From positions 140,925 through 204,924 of the forward strand of contig NZ_JAOVZU010000006.1 in NCBI RefSeq assembly GCF_025717005.1: a DNA stretch of 64,000 bases, read 5' to 3'. This document shows, in pieces, positions 53,818 through 62,746 of the stretch. The DNA is from Actinotalea endophytica (GTDB taxonomy: Bacteria > Actinomycetota > Actinomycetes > Actinomycetales > Cellulomonadaceae). The notes under the pieces are model-generated. The model worked only from the letters and a program-made list of their open reading frames with translations. It was not told the origin of the DNA and did not search any database. The position numbers and the translations under genes are program-made. Within the stretch, counting starts at the first letter, position 1. Every line of letters begins with the position of its first letter.

Positions 53818-55752
53818 ATGAACGACTCCGCAGCAACCGTGCGCCTGACCGTCGGCCAGGCCGTGGTCCGCTTCCTGGCCCACCAGTGGACCGAGCGGGA
53901 CGGTGAGCGCCAGAAGCTGTTCGCCGGCATCTTCGGCATCTTCGGTCACGGGAACGTGGCGGGCCTGGGCCAGGGACTGCTGCAGGCGCGCCGCGAGGCG
54001 GCCGAGGCGGGCTACGGGCCCGGCTCGGCGCTCGGCGAGCACGGCCCGGACGAGCTGCCCTACCTGCTCGGCCGCAACGAGCAGGCCATGGTGCACACCG
54101 CGGTGTCGTACGCCCGCACCAAGGACCGGCTGCAGGTCTACGCCGTGACCTCCTCGATCGGCCCGGGCGCGACCAACATGATCACCGGCGCCGCGCTCGC
54201 GACCGTCGACCACATCCCGGTCCTGCTGCTGCCGTCGGACATCTTCGCCAACCGGGTGCCGGACCCGGTGCTCCAGCAGCTCGAGTACCCGCTCGGTCCG
54301 GACGTGTCCGTCAACGACGCGTTCCGGCCGGTGTCGCGGTTCTTCGACCGGATCTGGCGCCCCGACCAGCTGATCGCCTCGCTCCCGCAGGCGATGCGCG
54401 TCCTCACCGACCCGGTCGAGACCGGTGCCGTGACCGTGGCGCTGCCGCAGGACGTGCAGGCCGAGGCCTACGACTGGCCGGTCGAGTTCTTCGCGGACCG
54501 GGTGTGGCACATCGGGCGGCCGGCGGCGCAGCCGGCCCAGCTGGCCCGTGCGGTCGAGGTGATCCGTTCGGCCTCGAAGCCGCTCGTGGTCTGCGGCGGC
54601 GGCACGATCTACTCGGGTGCCTCGGCCGAGCTGCGCGCGTTCGCGTCGGCGACCGGCATCCCGGTGTCCGACACCCAGGCCGGCAAGGGCGCGATCAACT
54701 GGGACCACCCGCAGGCCGTCGGCGGCGTCGGGTCGACGGGTGCCGGCTCGGCGAACGCGATGGCCGCCGAGGCCGACGTGATCATCGGCATCGGCACCCG
54801 GTACACCGACTTCACCACCGCGAGCCACACCGTGTTCGGCAACCCCGACGTGCGCTTCGTCAACGTCAACGTCGCGTCGTTCGACGCGGCGAAGCACGCG
54901 GCGACCATGGTCGTGGCGGACGCCAAGGAGGCGCTGGTCGCGCTCACCGACGCGCTCGCGGGCTACACCGCGCCGCAGGAGTGGCAGGCGAAGGCGACCT
55001 CCGAGGTCGCGGCCTGGGCCGAGCAGACCGAGATCTGCTACCACCGCGACCACGGGCCGCTGCCCGCGCAGACCGAGGTGTTCGGCGCGCTCAACGAGCT
55101 GATGGGCGACGAGGACATCCTGATCAACGCGGCCGGCTCCCAGCCCGGCGACCTGCAGTGCCTGTGGCGGGCGAAGACCCCGGTCGGCTACCACCTCGAG
55201 TACGGCTACTCGTGCATGGGCTACGAGGTGCCGGCCGCGATCGGGGCCAAGCTCGCCCGGCCCGAGGCCGAGGTCGTGGCGATCGTCGGTGACGGCGGCT
55301 GGCAGATGATGCCCACCGAGATCCTCACCGCGGTGGCCGAGGGCATCAAGGTCATCTACGTCCTGCTGCAGAACCACGGCTTCGCGTCGATCGGCGCGCT
55401 GTCGGAGTCCCGCGGATCGCAGCGGTTCGGCACCAAGTACCGGATGCGCAACCCGGAGACCGGTGAGCTGGACGGCGACCGGCTGCCGGTGGACTTCGCG
55501 CTCAACGCGGAGAGCCTCGGCGCGAACGTCATCCGGGCGGAGGGCGTCGACGGGTTCCGCAAGGCCTACGCCGAGGCGGTCGCCGCAGACCGGGTGACCC
55601 TCATCCACATCGAGACCGACCTGCTCGGCCCGAACCCGCCGGGTACCGGCTGGTGGGACGTGCCGGTCTCGGAGATCTCCACGCTGGAGTCCACCCAGCG
55701 TGCCAAGCGCGAGTACGACGAGGCGCGGACCGCGCAGCGCCACTACCTGTGA
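53818..55752 (+). CDS. iolD: 3D-(3,5/4)-trihydroxycyclohexane-1,2-dione hydrolase
   Basis: IolD is a thiamine-diphosphate enzyme that opens the inositol-derived ring to 5-deoxy-glucuronate. The 644-residue protein has the ThDP-enzyme layout: N-terminal PYR domain with GIFGIFGHGNVAGLGQ and the catalytic Glu region, TSSIGPGATNMITGAA, the central Rossmann-like domain (VVCGGGTIYSGASAEL), and the PP domain with the Mg/ThDP motif GDGGWQMMPTEI. The ATG follows TGAGGG at good spacing. It works between the iolE product and IolB; iolE itself is not in the window. Confidence 0.95.
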   Translation: MNDSAATVRLTVGQAVVRFLAHQWTERDGERQKLFAGIFGIFGHGNVAGLGQGLLQARREAAEAGYGPGSALGEHGPDELPYLLGRNEQAMVHTAVSYARTKDRLQVYAVTSSIGPGATNMITGAALATVDHIPVLLLPSDIFANRVPDPVLQQLEYPLGPDVSVNDAFRPVSRFFDRIWRPDQLIASLPQAMRVLTDPVETGAVTVALPQDVQAEAYDWPVEFFADRVWHIGRPAAQPAQLARAVEVIRSASKPLVVCGGGTIYSGASAELRAFASATGIPVSDTQAGKGAINWDHPQAVGGVGSTGAGSANAMAAEADVIIGIGTRYTDFTTASHTVFGNPDVRFVNVNVASFDAAKHAATMVVADAKEALVALTDALAGYTAPQEWQAKATSEVAAWAEQTEICYHRDHGPLPAQTEVFGALNELMGDEDILINAAGSQPGDLQCLWRAKTPVGYHLEYGYSCMGYEVPAAIGAKLARPEAEVVAIVGDGGWQMMPTEILTAVAEGIKVIYVLLQNHGFASIGALSESRGSQRFGTKYRMRNPETGELDGDRLPVDFALNAESLGANVIRAEGVDGFRKAYAEAVAADRVTLIHIETDLLGPNPPGTGWWDVPVSEISTLESTQRAKREYDEARTAQRHYL

Positions 55753-55807
55753 GAGCGGCCGAGACCGCCGACCCGCAGACCGACCCATGAGTGAAGGAGA
55801 ACCCCGA

Positions 55808-57307
55808 ATGACCAGCCTGACCGCCAACTGGATGGATGGTGAGCCCTACGAGGGCCACTACGAGAAGACGTCCCCGCTCGAGAACCCCGCGACCGGCGAG
55901 GTCATCGGCGAGGTCGTGCACGCCACGCCGGAGGACGTCGAGGCGATCATCGCCTCGGCCAAGAAGGCCTCGGAGACGTGGTCCCAGGTGTCGCTGGCCA
56001 AGCGCACCGCGATCCTCTTCCGGTTCCGCGAGCTGCTCGTCGAGCACACCGACGAGATCGCCGAGATCGTCGTCCGTGAGCACGGCAAGGTGTTCTCCGA
56101 CGCCAAGGGTGAGGTCGGTCGCGGCCTCGAGGTCGCCGAGTTCGCCTGCAGCATCCCGACGCTGCTCAAGGGCGAGTTCTCCGACCAGGCCGCCACCGGG
56201 ATCGACGTGTACTCGTTCCGCCAGCCGGTGGGCGTCGTCGCAGGCATCACGCCGTTCAACTTCCCGGTGATGATCCCGCTGTGGATGTCGCCGGTGGCGA
56301 TCGCGACCGGCAACGCCTTCATCCTCAAGCCGCCGACCCGCGACCCCGGCGCCGGCATGCTGCTGGCCAAGCTGTGGAAGAAGGCCGGCCTGCCCGACGG
56401 CGTGTTCAACGTCGTGCACGGCGACCGCTCGGTGATCTCGCGGCTGCTCACGCACCCGGACATCGACGCGATCTCGTTCGTCGGCGCGACCACCACGGCG
56501 AAGATCATCTTCGAGACCGGGACCAAGCACGGCAAGCGTGTCCAGGCGCTCGGCGCGGCGAAGAACCACGGTCTGGTGCTGGCCGACGCCGACCTCGAGT
56601 CGACGGCGAACAACCTCATCGCGGCCGCCTACGGTGCCGCCGGCGAGCGGTGCATGGCGCTGCCGGTCGCGGTCGTGCAGGAGGAGATCGCCGACGAGCT
56701 GGTCGCCAAGCTCGTCGAGAAGGCCAAGGCCGTCAAGGTCGCCGAGGGCATGACGCCCGACGCCGACATGGGCGCGATCATCACCAAGGACGCCGTGGAG
56801 CGCATCACGGGCCTGATCACCTCTGCGGAGGAGGAAGGCGCCGAGATCCTGGTCGACGGGCGCAACTTCACGGTCGAGGGCTACGAGGGCGGCAACTGGC
56901 TCGGCCCGACCCTGATCGACAAGGTCCGCCCGGGCATGCGGGTGAACCAGGAGGAGCTGTTCGGGCCGACCCTGGAGATCATCCGGGTCTCGGGCCTCGA
57001 GGAGGGCCTCGCGCTGATCAACGGCCACGAGTTCGGCAACGGCTCGGCGATCTTCACCTCGTCCGGCGAGGCCGCCCGGACCTTCACCCGGGGCGTCGAG
57101 GCCGGCATGGTCGGCGTCAACGTGCCGATCCCGGTGCCGGTGGCCTGGCACTCCTTCGGTGGCTGGAAGGAGTCGCTGGTCGGCGAGACGCACATCTACG
57201 GCCCCGAGGGTGTGAAGTTCTACACCCGCGGCAAGGTCATCACCCAGCGCTGGCCGCGGACCACCGGCGGCGTCTCGTTCCACTTCTCGGGCGACGCCCA
57301 GAAGTAG
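55808..57307 (+). CDS. mmsA: Methylmalonate/malonate-semialdehyde dehydrogenase (CoA-acylating)
   Basis: This aldehyde dehydrogenase (IolA in inositol clusters) turns malonate semialdehyde, the last product of the pathway, into acetyl-CoA and CO2. The 499-residue protein has GITPFNFPVMIPLWM, FILKPPTRDPGAG, FVGATTTAKIIFETGTKHGK (key part FVGATTTAK) and catalytic Cys282 in GERCMALPVA; CoA-acylating MmsA enzymes keep this Cys but have a changed general base. The chosen ATG at 55808 has AAGGAG upstream; the longer reading overlaps the end of iolD. A terminator-like hairpin follows. Confidence 0.94.
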   Translation: MTSLTANWMDGEPYEGHYEKTSPLENPATGEVIGEVVHATPEDVEAIIASAKKASETWSQVSLAKRTAILFRFRELLVEHTDEIAEIVVREHGKVFSDAKGEVGRGLEVAEFACSIPTLLKGEFSDQAATGIDVYSFRQPVGVVAGITPFNFPVMIPLWMSPVAIATGNAFILKPPTRDPGAGMLLAKLWKKAGLPDGVFNVVHGDRSVISRLLTHPDIDAISFVGATTTAKIIFETGTKHGKRVQALGAAKNHGLVLADADLESTANNLIAAAYGAAGERCMALPVAVVQEEIADELVAKLVEKAKAVKVAEGMTPDADMGAIITKDAVERITGLITSAEEEGAEILVDGRNFTVEGYEGGNWLGPTLIDKVRPGMRVNQEELFGPTLEIIRVSGLEEGLALINGHEFGNGSAIFTSSGEAARTFTRGVEAGMVGVNVPIPVPVAWHSFGGWKESLVGETHIYGPEGVKFYTRGKVITQRWPRTTGGVSFHFSGDAQK

Positions 57308-57324
57308 TCGAACCGCAGGTCAGA

Positions 57325-57357
57325 GCCCGGGCCCCGGACCACGAGCGGGGCCCGGGC
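57325..57357 (+). terminator. Terminator after mmsA
   Basis: GCCCGGGCCCCG (57325-57336) and CGGGGCCCGGGC (57346-57357) form a perfect 12-bp stem with a nine-base loop followed by TT, 17 bases after the mmsA stop. It separates the catabolic genes from the transporter operon. Confidence 0.78.
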
Positions 57358-57425
57358 CTTGGCCTGCCCGGGGGTCGTCAGGCTGCCGACGGACCCCGCC
57401 GGACCCGTCGCGCGGGGTCCGTCGA

Positions 57426-57506
57426 CCTGTCCGGATGTGAGTGGGGTCACAGAAGGTAACGTTTTAATGTCAGTACATTGTCTCATCCGGACAGGTTCGC
57501 TAGTCT
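57426..57506 (+). promoter_or_regulatory. Promoter and IolR-type operator of the inositol transporter operon
   Basis: A -35 TTGTCT (57478-57483) and -10 TAGTCT (57501-57506) are 17 bases apart. AATGT-CAGT-ACATT (57466-57479) overlaps the -35 and contains TGTCAGTAC, also found inverted before iolC. CCTGTCCGGATG (57426-57437) and its exact inverse CATCCGGACAGG (57484-57495) flank it; the second copy fills the spacer of the promoter. The leader from about 57513 to the GTG at 57623 is roughly 110 bases; I see no riboswitch in it. Confidence 0.75.
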
Positions 57507-57622
57507 CGGCAACGAGCGATCGCGTGGCGCGGCTCCGGGACTGCCGGAGCTCGTGGGGTCCGAAGTACCGAGTCAGCTCGGTGGGCCCGGGTCGCGTCCC
57601 TTCAAAGAGGAAAGGACCAACG

Positions 57623-58606
57623 GTGATCAAGAGGCGTGGATTCAAGGCGCTCGCCGCGTTCGCGGCAGCAGCCTTCCTGCTGGTGGGTTGCTCGAGCACT
57701 GACGGCGGAGGCTCGGACACGTCGTCGAGCGACTCCACCGGCGGTTCGGGCGGTGGCGATGTCACGATCGGCGCCACCTTCCCGATCCTTGACCAGTTCC
57801 TGCAGACCGTCGCCGACGCGATGCAGTCCAAGGCCGACGAGCTCGGCGTGACCCTGAACGTGGTGGCGGCTGACGAGCAGACCGACACCCAGCTCGGCCA
57901 GGTCGAGAACTTCATCGCCCAGGGCGTCGACGCGATCCTCGTGATCCCGGTCGACACCGACGCGGCCGGCCCGATGACGCAGGCCGCGCAGGACGCCGGC
58001 GTCCCGCTGGTGTACGTGAACCGCAAGCCGTCCGACCTGCCGGCCGGTGTGCCCTACGTCGGCTCCGACTCGCTCTACGCGGGCACGGTCGAGATGCAGG
58101 CGCTCGCGGAGATGGCCGGTGGCGAGGGCAACGTCGTCATCCTGATCGGTGACCCGGCCAACGAGGCCGCCGTGCAGCGCACCCAGGGCTGCAAGGACGT
58201 CGTGGACGAGAACCCCGGCATGACCGTCACCAAGGAGCAGGCCGGCAACTGGTACCGCGAAGAGGGCCAGAACATCATGGAGAACTGGATCCAGTCCGGT
58301 GACGACATCAAGGTCGTCTGCGCGAACAACGACGAGATGGCGCTCGGTGCGATCAACGCGATCAAGGCCGCCGGCATCTCGCTCGGTGCGGACGGCATCC
58401 TGGTCGGCGGCGTGGACGCGACCTCCGACGCTCTCGCCTCGATGGAGGCCGGCGAGCTCTCGGTGACGGTCTTCCAGGACGCGGCCGGTCAGGGCGCGGG
58501 CGGCGTCGATGCCGCCATGACCCTCATCGGTGGCGGGATCGTCGACGACTACGTCGACATCCCCTACCAGCTGGTGACGCCGGACAACATGGCCGACTTC
58601 CAGTGA
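57623..58606 (+). CDS. Inositol-type ABC transporter substrate-binding lipoprotein
   Basis: This 327-residue lipoprotein has a signal peptide with lipobox LLVGC (Cys near residue 23), a Ser/Gly linker and a type I periplasmic-binding fold of the ribose family: TIGATFPILDQFLQTVADAM, FIAQGVDAILVIPVDTDAAG, VCANNDEMALGAINAIKAAG. I chose the GTG at 57623, after AAAGGA; a much longer reading would run back over the promoter. Position in the iol regulon suggests myo-inositol as ligand. A strong hairpin follows the stop. Confidence 0.9.
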   Translation: MIKRRGFKALAAFAAAAFLLVGCSSTDGGGSDTSSSDSTGGSGGGDVTIGATFPILDQFLQTVADAMQSKADELGVTLNVVAADEQTDTQLGQVENFIAQGVDAILVIPVDTDAAGPMTQAAQDAGVPLVYVNRKPSDLPAGVPYVGSDSLYAGTVEMQALAEMAGGEGNVVILIGDPANEAAVQRTQGCKDVVDENPGMTVTKEQAGNWYREEGQNIMENWIQSGDDIKVVCANNDEMALGAINAIKAAGISLGADGILVGGVDATSDALASMEAGELSVTVFQDAAGQGAGGVDAAMTLIGGGIVDDYVDIPYQLVTPDNMADFQ

Positions 58607-58612
58607 GCACGA

Positions 58613-58646
58613 CCCCGGGGGAGGGGCTCATGTCCCTCCCCCGGGG
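58613..58646 (+). terminator. Hairpin between inositol-binding-protein and ATPase genes
   Basis: CCCCGGGGGAGGG (58613-58625) and CCCTCCCCCGGGG (58634-58646) form a perfect 13-bp stem with an eight-base loop, seven bases after the binding-protein stop. A second smaller stem (GGGGCC-GAC-GGCCCC) follows near 58658. It probably lets the binding protein be expressed above the ATPase and permease. Confidence 0.62.
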
Positions 58647-58803
58647 AGCTTCCCCCCGGGGCCGACGGCCCCTCGGCGTGGGCGCACGACGCCCATGACC
58701 CGCGGCACTTGCCCCGGCCCCGCTGCCGGGAGCAGTGTCCTCCTGTACCCGCACGACATGGCCTGATGTCCTGTCGTGCGCCAGAACGAAGACGTGAGGC
58801 GTC

Positions 58804-60306
58804 ATGGCAGACGAGTTCATCCTCCGGATGGCGAACATCACGAAGACCTTCCCCGGTGTGGTCGCGCTGGACGACGTGAAGCTGGATGTGCGTGCGGGCA
58901 CCGTGCACGCGCTGATGGGCGAGAACGGCGCAGGCAAGTCCACGCTGATGAAGGTCCTGATCGGGATGTACCAGAAGGACTCCGGCACGGTGACGCTCGA
59001 AGGCCGTGAGGTCGAGGTCCACGACACCAAGGGCGGCCTGAACCTGGGGATCTCGATGATCCACCAGGAGCTGTCCCCGGTGCCCGAGATGACCGTGGCC
59101 GAGAACATCTACCTCGGTCGCGAGCCGCTCAACCGGTTCAAGCTGGTCGACAAGGCCCTGATGCGCCGCATGGCGCAGGAGCTGTTCGACGAGTGGAACA
59201 TCCCGCTGAACCCGGGCATGCAGATGAAGGCCCTGACGGTCGCCAGCATGCAGCTCGTGGAGATCGCGAAGGCGATCTCCTACGACGCCAAGGTGATCAT
59301 CATGGACGAGCCCACCTCGGCGATCACCGAGCGTGAGGTCGACCTGCTGTTCGCGATGATCCGCCGGCTGCGGGACCGCGGGACCGCGATCATCTACATC
59401 AGCCACAAGATGGACGAGATCTTCCAGATCGCCGACGAGGTCACGATCTTCCGGGACGGGCAGTGGGTGCTGACCCAGTCCACCGCGGAGATGACCCAGC
59501 AGTCGCTGATCACCGCGATGGTCGGTCGCGAGCTGACCCAGATGTTCCCCAAGGAGCACGCCGAGATCGGCGAGGTGCTCCTGGAGGTGAAGAACCTCAA
59601 CCGTGGCCGGCTGGTCAAGGACGTGTCGTTCACGCTGCGTCGCGGCGAGATCCTCGGCCTGGCCGGGCTGGTCGGCGCCGGTCGCACCGAGGTGCTGGAG
59701 ACGATCTTCGGGGTCCACCGGGCCGAGTCGGGCGAGATCCTGGTCGACGGGAAGCCCGTGCAGATCAAGCAGCCGAAGGACGCGATCAACGCCGGGATGG
59801 CCCTGCTGACCGAGGATCGGCGCGCGACCGGGATCATGGGCGTGCTCTCGGTGCGGGACAACATGCTCGCCGCCGCGCTGCGTCGCTACAGCCCGGGCGG
59901 CTTCGTCGACGCCAAGCGCCTGGAGGAGGCCGCGGAGGAGCAGCGCAAGGCGCTCGCGATCAAGACTCCGAGCCTGGACCAGCTGATCAAGAACCTGTCC
60001 GGCGGCAACCAGCAGAAGGTGCTCGTCTCGCGCTGGCTGCTGACCCTGCCCGACATCCTGATGATCGACGAGCCGACGCGGGGTATCGACGTCGGCGCGA
60101 AGTCGGAGATCCACCGGCTCATCTCGACCATGGCCAAGGAGGGCAAGGCGATCTTGATGGTCTCCTCCGAGATGCCGGAGATCCTCGGGATGAGCGACCG
60201 GGTCCTGGTCATGCACGAGGGCGAGGTCACTGGCGAGGTGCCCCGCGCCGAGGCCACGCAGGACAAGATCATGCAACTCGCCACCGGCACCGAAGCCGCG
60301 GCCTGA
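58804..60306 (+). CDS. Inositol-type ABC transporter ATPase (two ATPase domains)
   Basis: This 500-residue RbsA-like protein has two ATPase domains. Domain 1 shows Walker [30 protein letters not shown] and Walker [12 protein letters not shown]. Domain 2 has a degenerate Walker [10 protein letters not shown], signature LSGGNQQKV and Walker [17 protein letters not shown] lies before the ATG. It is separated from the binding-protein gene by 197 bases with hairpins and from the permease by 11 bases. It is related to, but clearly distinct from, the ATPase at 44691. Confidence 0.93.
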   Translation: MADEFILRMANITKTFPGVVALDDVKLDVRAGTVHALMGENGAGKSTLMKVLIGMYQKDSGTVTLEGREVEVHDTKGGLNLGISMIHQELSPVPEMTVAENIYLGREPLNRFKLVDKALMRRMAQELFDEWNIPLNPGMQMKALTVASMQLVEIAKAISYDAKVIIMDEPTSAITEREVDLLFAMIRRLRDRGTAIIYISHKMDEIFQIADEVTIFRDGQWVLTQSTAEMTQQSLITAMVGRELTQMFPKEHAEIGEVLLEVKNLNRGRLVKDVSFTLRRGEILGLAGLVGAGRTEVLETIFGVHRAESGEILVDGKPVQIKQPKDAINAGMALLTEDRRATGIMGVLSVRDNMLAAALRRYSPGGFVDAKRLEEAAEEQRKALAIKTPSLDQLIKNLSGGNQQKVLVSRWLLTLPDILMIDEPTRGIDVGAKSEIHRLISTMAKEGKAILMVSSEMPEILGMSDRVLVMHEGEVTGEVPRAEATQDKIMQLATGTEAAA

Positions 60307-60317
60307 GAGGGAAACTG

Positions 60318-61334
60318 ATGTCCACCACCACCAATGCCCCGGCTGAGGCTCCGAGCTCGACCGCTGCGCGGTTCAACCTGGGCGCCTTCGCCAAGAAGTA
60401 CCTGATCGTCCTGATCCTGATCGGCCTGGTCATCCTGCTGACGATCCTGACCGACGGCGCCTTCATCAAGACGCAGAACCTGATCAACGTGATCCGCCAG
60501 GTCTCCGCGATCGGCATCATCGCGGCCGGCATGGTCTTCGTCATCATCACGCTCGGCATCGACCTGTCGGTCGGCTCGATCGTGGCGATGTCGGCGGTCG
60601 TCGGCGCGAGCCTGGCCCAGACCGCCGACGCCGCGGTGATCAAGTTCCCCGGTCTCGACGTCCCCGTGATCGTCGCCGTCCTGGCCGGCCTCGCGGTGGG
60701 TGCCGGGGCAGGCTTCGTGAACGGATTCTTGATCACCAAGTTCAAGATCGCGCCGTTCATCGCGACCCTCGGCATGATGACCGCAGGTCGTGGCGCCGCC
60801 TACATCTTCTCCAACGGTCGCCCGATCTCGACCCTCAAGGACGGCTACAACTGGATCGGCCAGGGCTCGCTGCTCGGCGTCCCGGTCCCGATCCTGCTGT
60901 TCGCGATCGTCGTGCTGATCGCCTCGGTCATGCTCAACCGGACCCGCTTCGGCCGCTACACCTATGCGATCGGCGGCAACGAGCAGGCGGCACGGGTCTC
61001 CGGCATCAACATCGACCGGGTCAAGCTCGGCATCTACGTGTTCATCGGCACCCTCGCCGGCCTCGCGGGCCTGGTGCTCTCGGCCCGGATCGGTTCCGGC
61101 AACCCGACGCTGGGCACGGGCCTCGAGCTCGACGTCATCGCCGCGACCGTCATCGGTGGCACGAGCTTCGCCGGCGGCATCGGCACCATCTGGGGCTCGG
61201 TCGTCGGTGCTCTGATCATCGGCTCGATCAACAACGGCCTGGACCTGCTGAACGTCTCGCCGTTCTGGCAGCAGGTCGTCAAGGGTCTGATCATCGTCGT
61301 CGCGATCATCATCGACGAGCGCAAGAACAGATAG
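60318..61334 (+). CDS. Inositol-type ABC transporter permease
   Basis: This 338-residue permease of the RbsC family has about nine hydrophobic segments, the marks [19 protein letters not shown] near residue 65, [34 protein letters not shown] and [20 protein letters not shown]. The ATG has GAGAGGGA upstream and lies 11 bases after the ATPase stop. With the two preceding genes it forms a complete importer, assigned to inositol by its position and shared operator type. A strong hairpin and a G-rich tract follow. Confidence 0.92.
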   Translation: MSTTTNAPAEAPSSTAARFNLGAFAKKYLIVLILIGLVILLTILTDGAFIKTQNLINVIRQVSAIGIIAAGMVFVIITLGIDLSVGSIVAMSAVVGASLAQTADAAVIKFPGLDVPVIVAVLAGLAVGAGAGFVNGFLITKFKIAPFIATLGMMTAGRGAAYIFSNGRPISTLKDGYNWIGQGSLLGVPVPILLFAIVVLIASVMLNRTRFGRYTYAIGGNEQAARVSGINIDRVKLGIYVFIGTLAGLAGLVLSARIGSGNPTLGTGLELDVIAATVIGGTSFAGGIGTIWGSVVGALIIGSINNGLDLLNVSPFWQQVVKGLIIVVAIIIDERKNR

Positions 61335-61346
61335 CCGGCTCGGCGC

Positions 61347-61380
61347 GACGGGGCCCTGCCGAGCTCGGCGGGGCCCCGTC
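61347..61380. terminator. Terminator after the inositol transporter operon
   Basis: GACGGGGCCC (61347-61356) and GGGCCCCGTC (61371-61380) form a 10-bp stem; the loop itself holds the palindrome GCCGAGCTCGGC, so the structure is extended. It lies 12 bases after the permease stop. Confidence 0.78.
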
Positions 61381-61426
61381 CGCATCCGGGCGCCGGTGGT
61401 GGGCGTGCCGGAGCCGGCCCGGCCGC

Positions 61427-61475
61427 GGGGGGGGGGGCCGGGGCCGGGGGGGGGGGGGGGGCGGGCGGGGGGGGG
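61427..61475. repeat. G-homopolymer tract
   Basis: Runs of 11 (61427-61437), 4, 16 (61446-61461), 3 and 9 (61467-61475) G, broken only by single or paired C, lie between two convergent terminators. The plus strand could form G-quadruplexes. Equally, homopolymer length may be wrong in the assembly. No gene crosses it. Confidence 0.85.
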
Positions 61476-61503
61476 CTGGCCGCACCCGCCCCGCCCGCGT
61501 CGT

Positions 61504-61531
61504 GGCCCCCGGACCGTCGCGGTCCGGGGCC
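61504..61531 (-). terminator. Terminator after the leftward dehydrogenase genes
   Basis: GGCCCCCGGACC (61504-61515) pairs with GGTCCGGGGCC (61521-61531) with one bulged C and a five-base loop, 17 bases after the stop of the gene at 61549. Confidence 0.7.
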
Positions 61532-61548
61532 CTCGACGTGTGCGTGGC

Positions 61549-62736
61549 TCAGCTCGCGAAGGTGGTCCGCCCGGTCGGCGCGGGCACGTCGCGCCACGAG
61601 CCGTCGGCCGCGGACTCCTCGGCCGCGTGCGCGACCTCGGCGGCGGCGAGGCCGTCGGCCACCGAGGGGGCCTTCTGCTCGCCGGTCAGCACCGACTCCA
61701 GGAACAGCGCGGCCTCGATCACCTTGAGGTCGTCGAAGCTGAGCCCCATCCCGGCGCCCACCTGGAAGCGCCCGAAGGCACCCATCGACGGGTCGGTGAG
61801 CACGCGCGTGTAGCCGTACCGGCCCTCGTCGCCGAGGCAGACGGCGAGCTCGTTCATCCGCTCGAAGTCCCAGACCGCCGAGCCGCGGGTGCCGTAGACC
61901 GCGATCGAGTACTCGCACCGCGGCCCGACCGCGACCCGCGACGACTCGAAGGTGCCGACGGTGCCCGACGCGAAGCGGGTGTGGACCGCGGCCCAGTCCT
62001 CGTTCTCGACCGGAAGCATCGGTGCGCCCGCGGCGGCCCGGACCTGGTGGCCGACGCCGCCGACGGCCACCTCGGGACGCTCCGGGATGAACGTCGCGGT
62101 GATCGCCGAGACCTCGGTCACGGGGTCGGCGAGCACGTACTGGGCGAGGTCGAAGCCGTGGCTGAGCAGGTCGCCGAGGACCCCGCTGCCGGCCTGGGCC
62201 TTGACGAACCGCCAGGTGCGCGGCCCGGTCGGGTCCGCCGAGTAGTCGGCGTCGAGCCGGACCCGCACGTTGGTGACCCGGCCGAGCCGTCCGCTGCGGA
62301 CGAGCTCGCGCAGGTGGTGGACGGCCGGGGCGTGCCGGTAGTTGAACCCCACTGCGGTCACCAGCTCGGCGGCGTCGACCGCCGCGGCGATCGCGCGCGA
62401 GTCCGCCAGGCCGGCGCCCATCGGCTTCTCGATCCAGAACGGCTTGCCGGCGGCGGCCGCGGCCAGGGCGAACTCCTTGTGCAGGAAGTTCGGGGCGGCG
62501 ATCGAGACGACGTCGACGGCGGGGTCGGCGAGCACCTCGCGGTAGTCGGTGGTGCTGCGGGTGTAGCCGAGCCGGTCGACCAGCCGCTGGGAGTTGGCCT
62601 CGACCGTGTCGGCGACCACGACGAGCTCGGGCGAGACGCCGAGCTCGGGGTACTTGTCACCTACCGCGAGGTAGCCGCGCGAGTGCACGGTGCCCATCCA
62701 GCCGGCCGAGATGAGGCCGACGCCGATGCGTGTCAT
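61549..62736 (-). CDS. Gfo/Idh/MocA-family oxidoreductase
   Basis: This 395-residue NAD(P)-dependent dehydrogenase has the N-terminal Rossmann motif VGLISAGWMGTVHSRGY, the family motif EKPMGAG in PFWIEKPMGAGLADS (Lys of EKP is catalytic) and a C-terminal sheet domain with GDLLSHGFDLAQYVL, whose His is the usual catalytic partner. Family members oxidise inositol or related polyols and sugars. Here it is last in a leftward set of three such genes, ten bases after the second; the AAGGAG ribosome site overlaps that stop. The set converges on the inositol transporter operon, so an inositol isomer is the likely substrate. Confidence 0.9.
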   Translation of the reverse strand: MTRIGVGLISAGWMGTVHSRGYLAVGDKYPELGVSPELVVVADTVEANSQRLVDRLGYTRSTTDYREVLADPAVDVVSIAAPNFLHKEFALAAAAAGKPFWIEKPMGAGLADSRAIAAAVDAAELVTAVGFNYRHAPAVHHLRELVRSGRLGRVTNVRVRLDADYSADPTGPRTWRFVKAQAGSGVLGDLLSHGFDLAQYVLADPVTEVSAITATFIPERPEVAVGGVGHQVRAAAGAPMLPVENEDWAAVHTRFASGTVGTFESSRVAVGPRCEYSIAVYGTRGSAVWDFERMNELAVCLGDEGRYGYTRVLTDPSMGAFGRFQVGAGMGLSFDDLKVIEAALFLESVLTGEQKAPSVADGLAAAEVAHAAEESAADGSWRDVPAPTGRTTFAS

Positions 62737-62746
62737 GGGGACTCCT

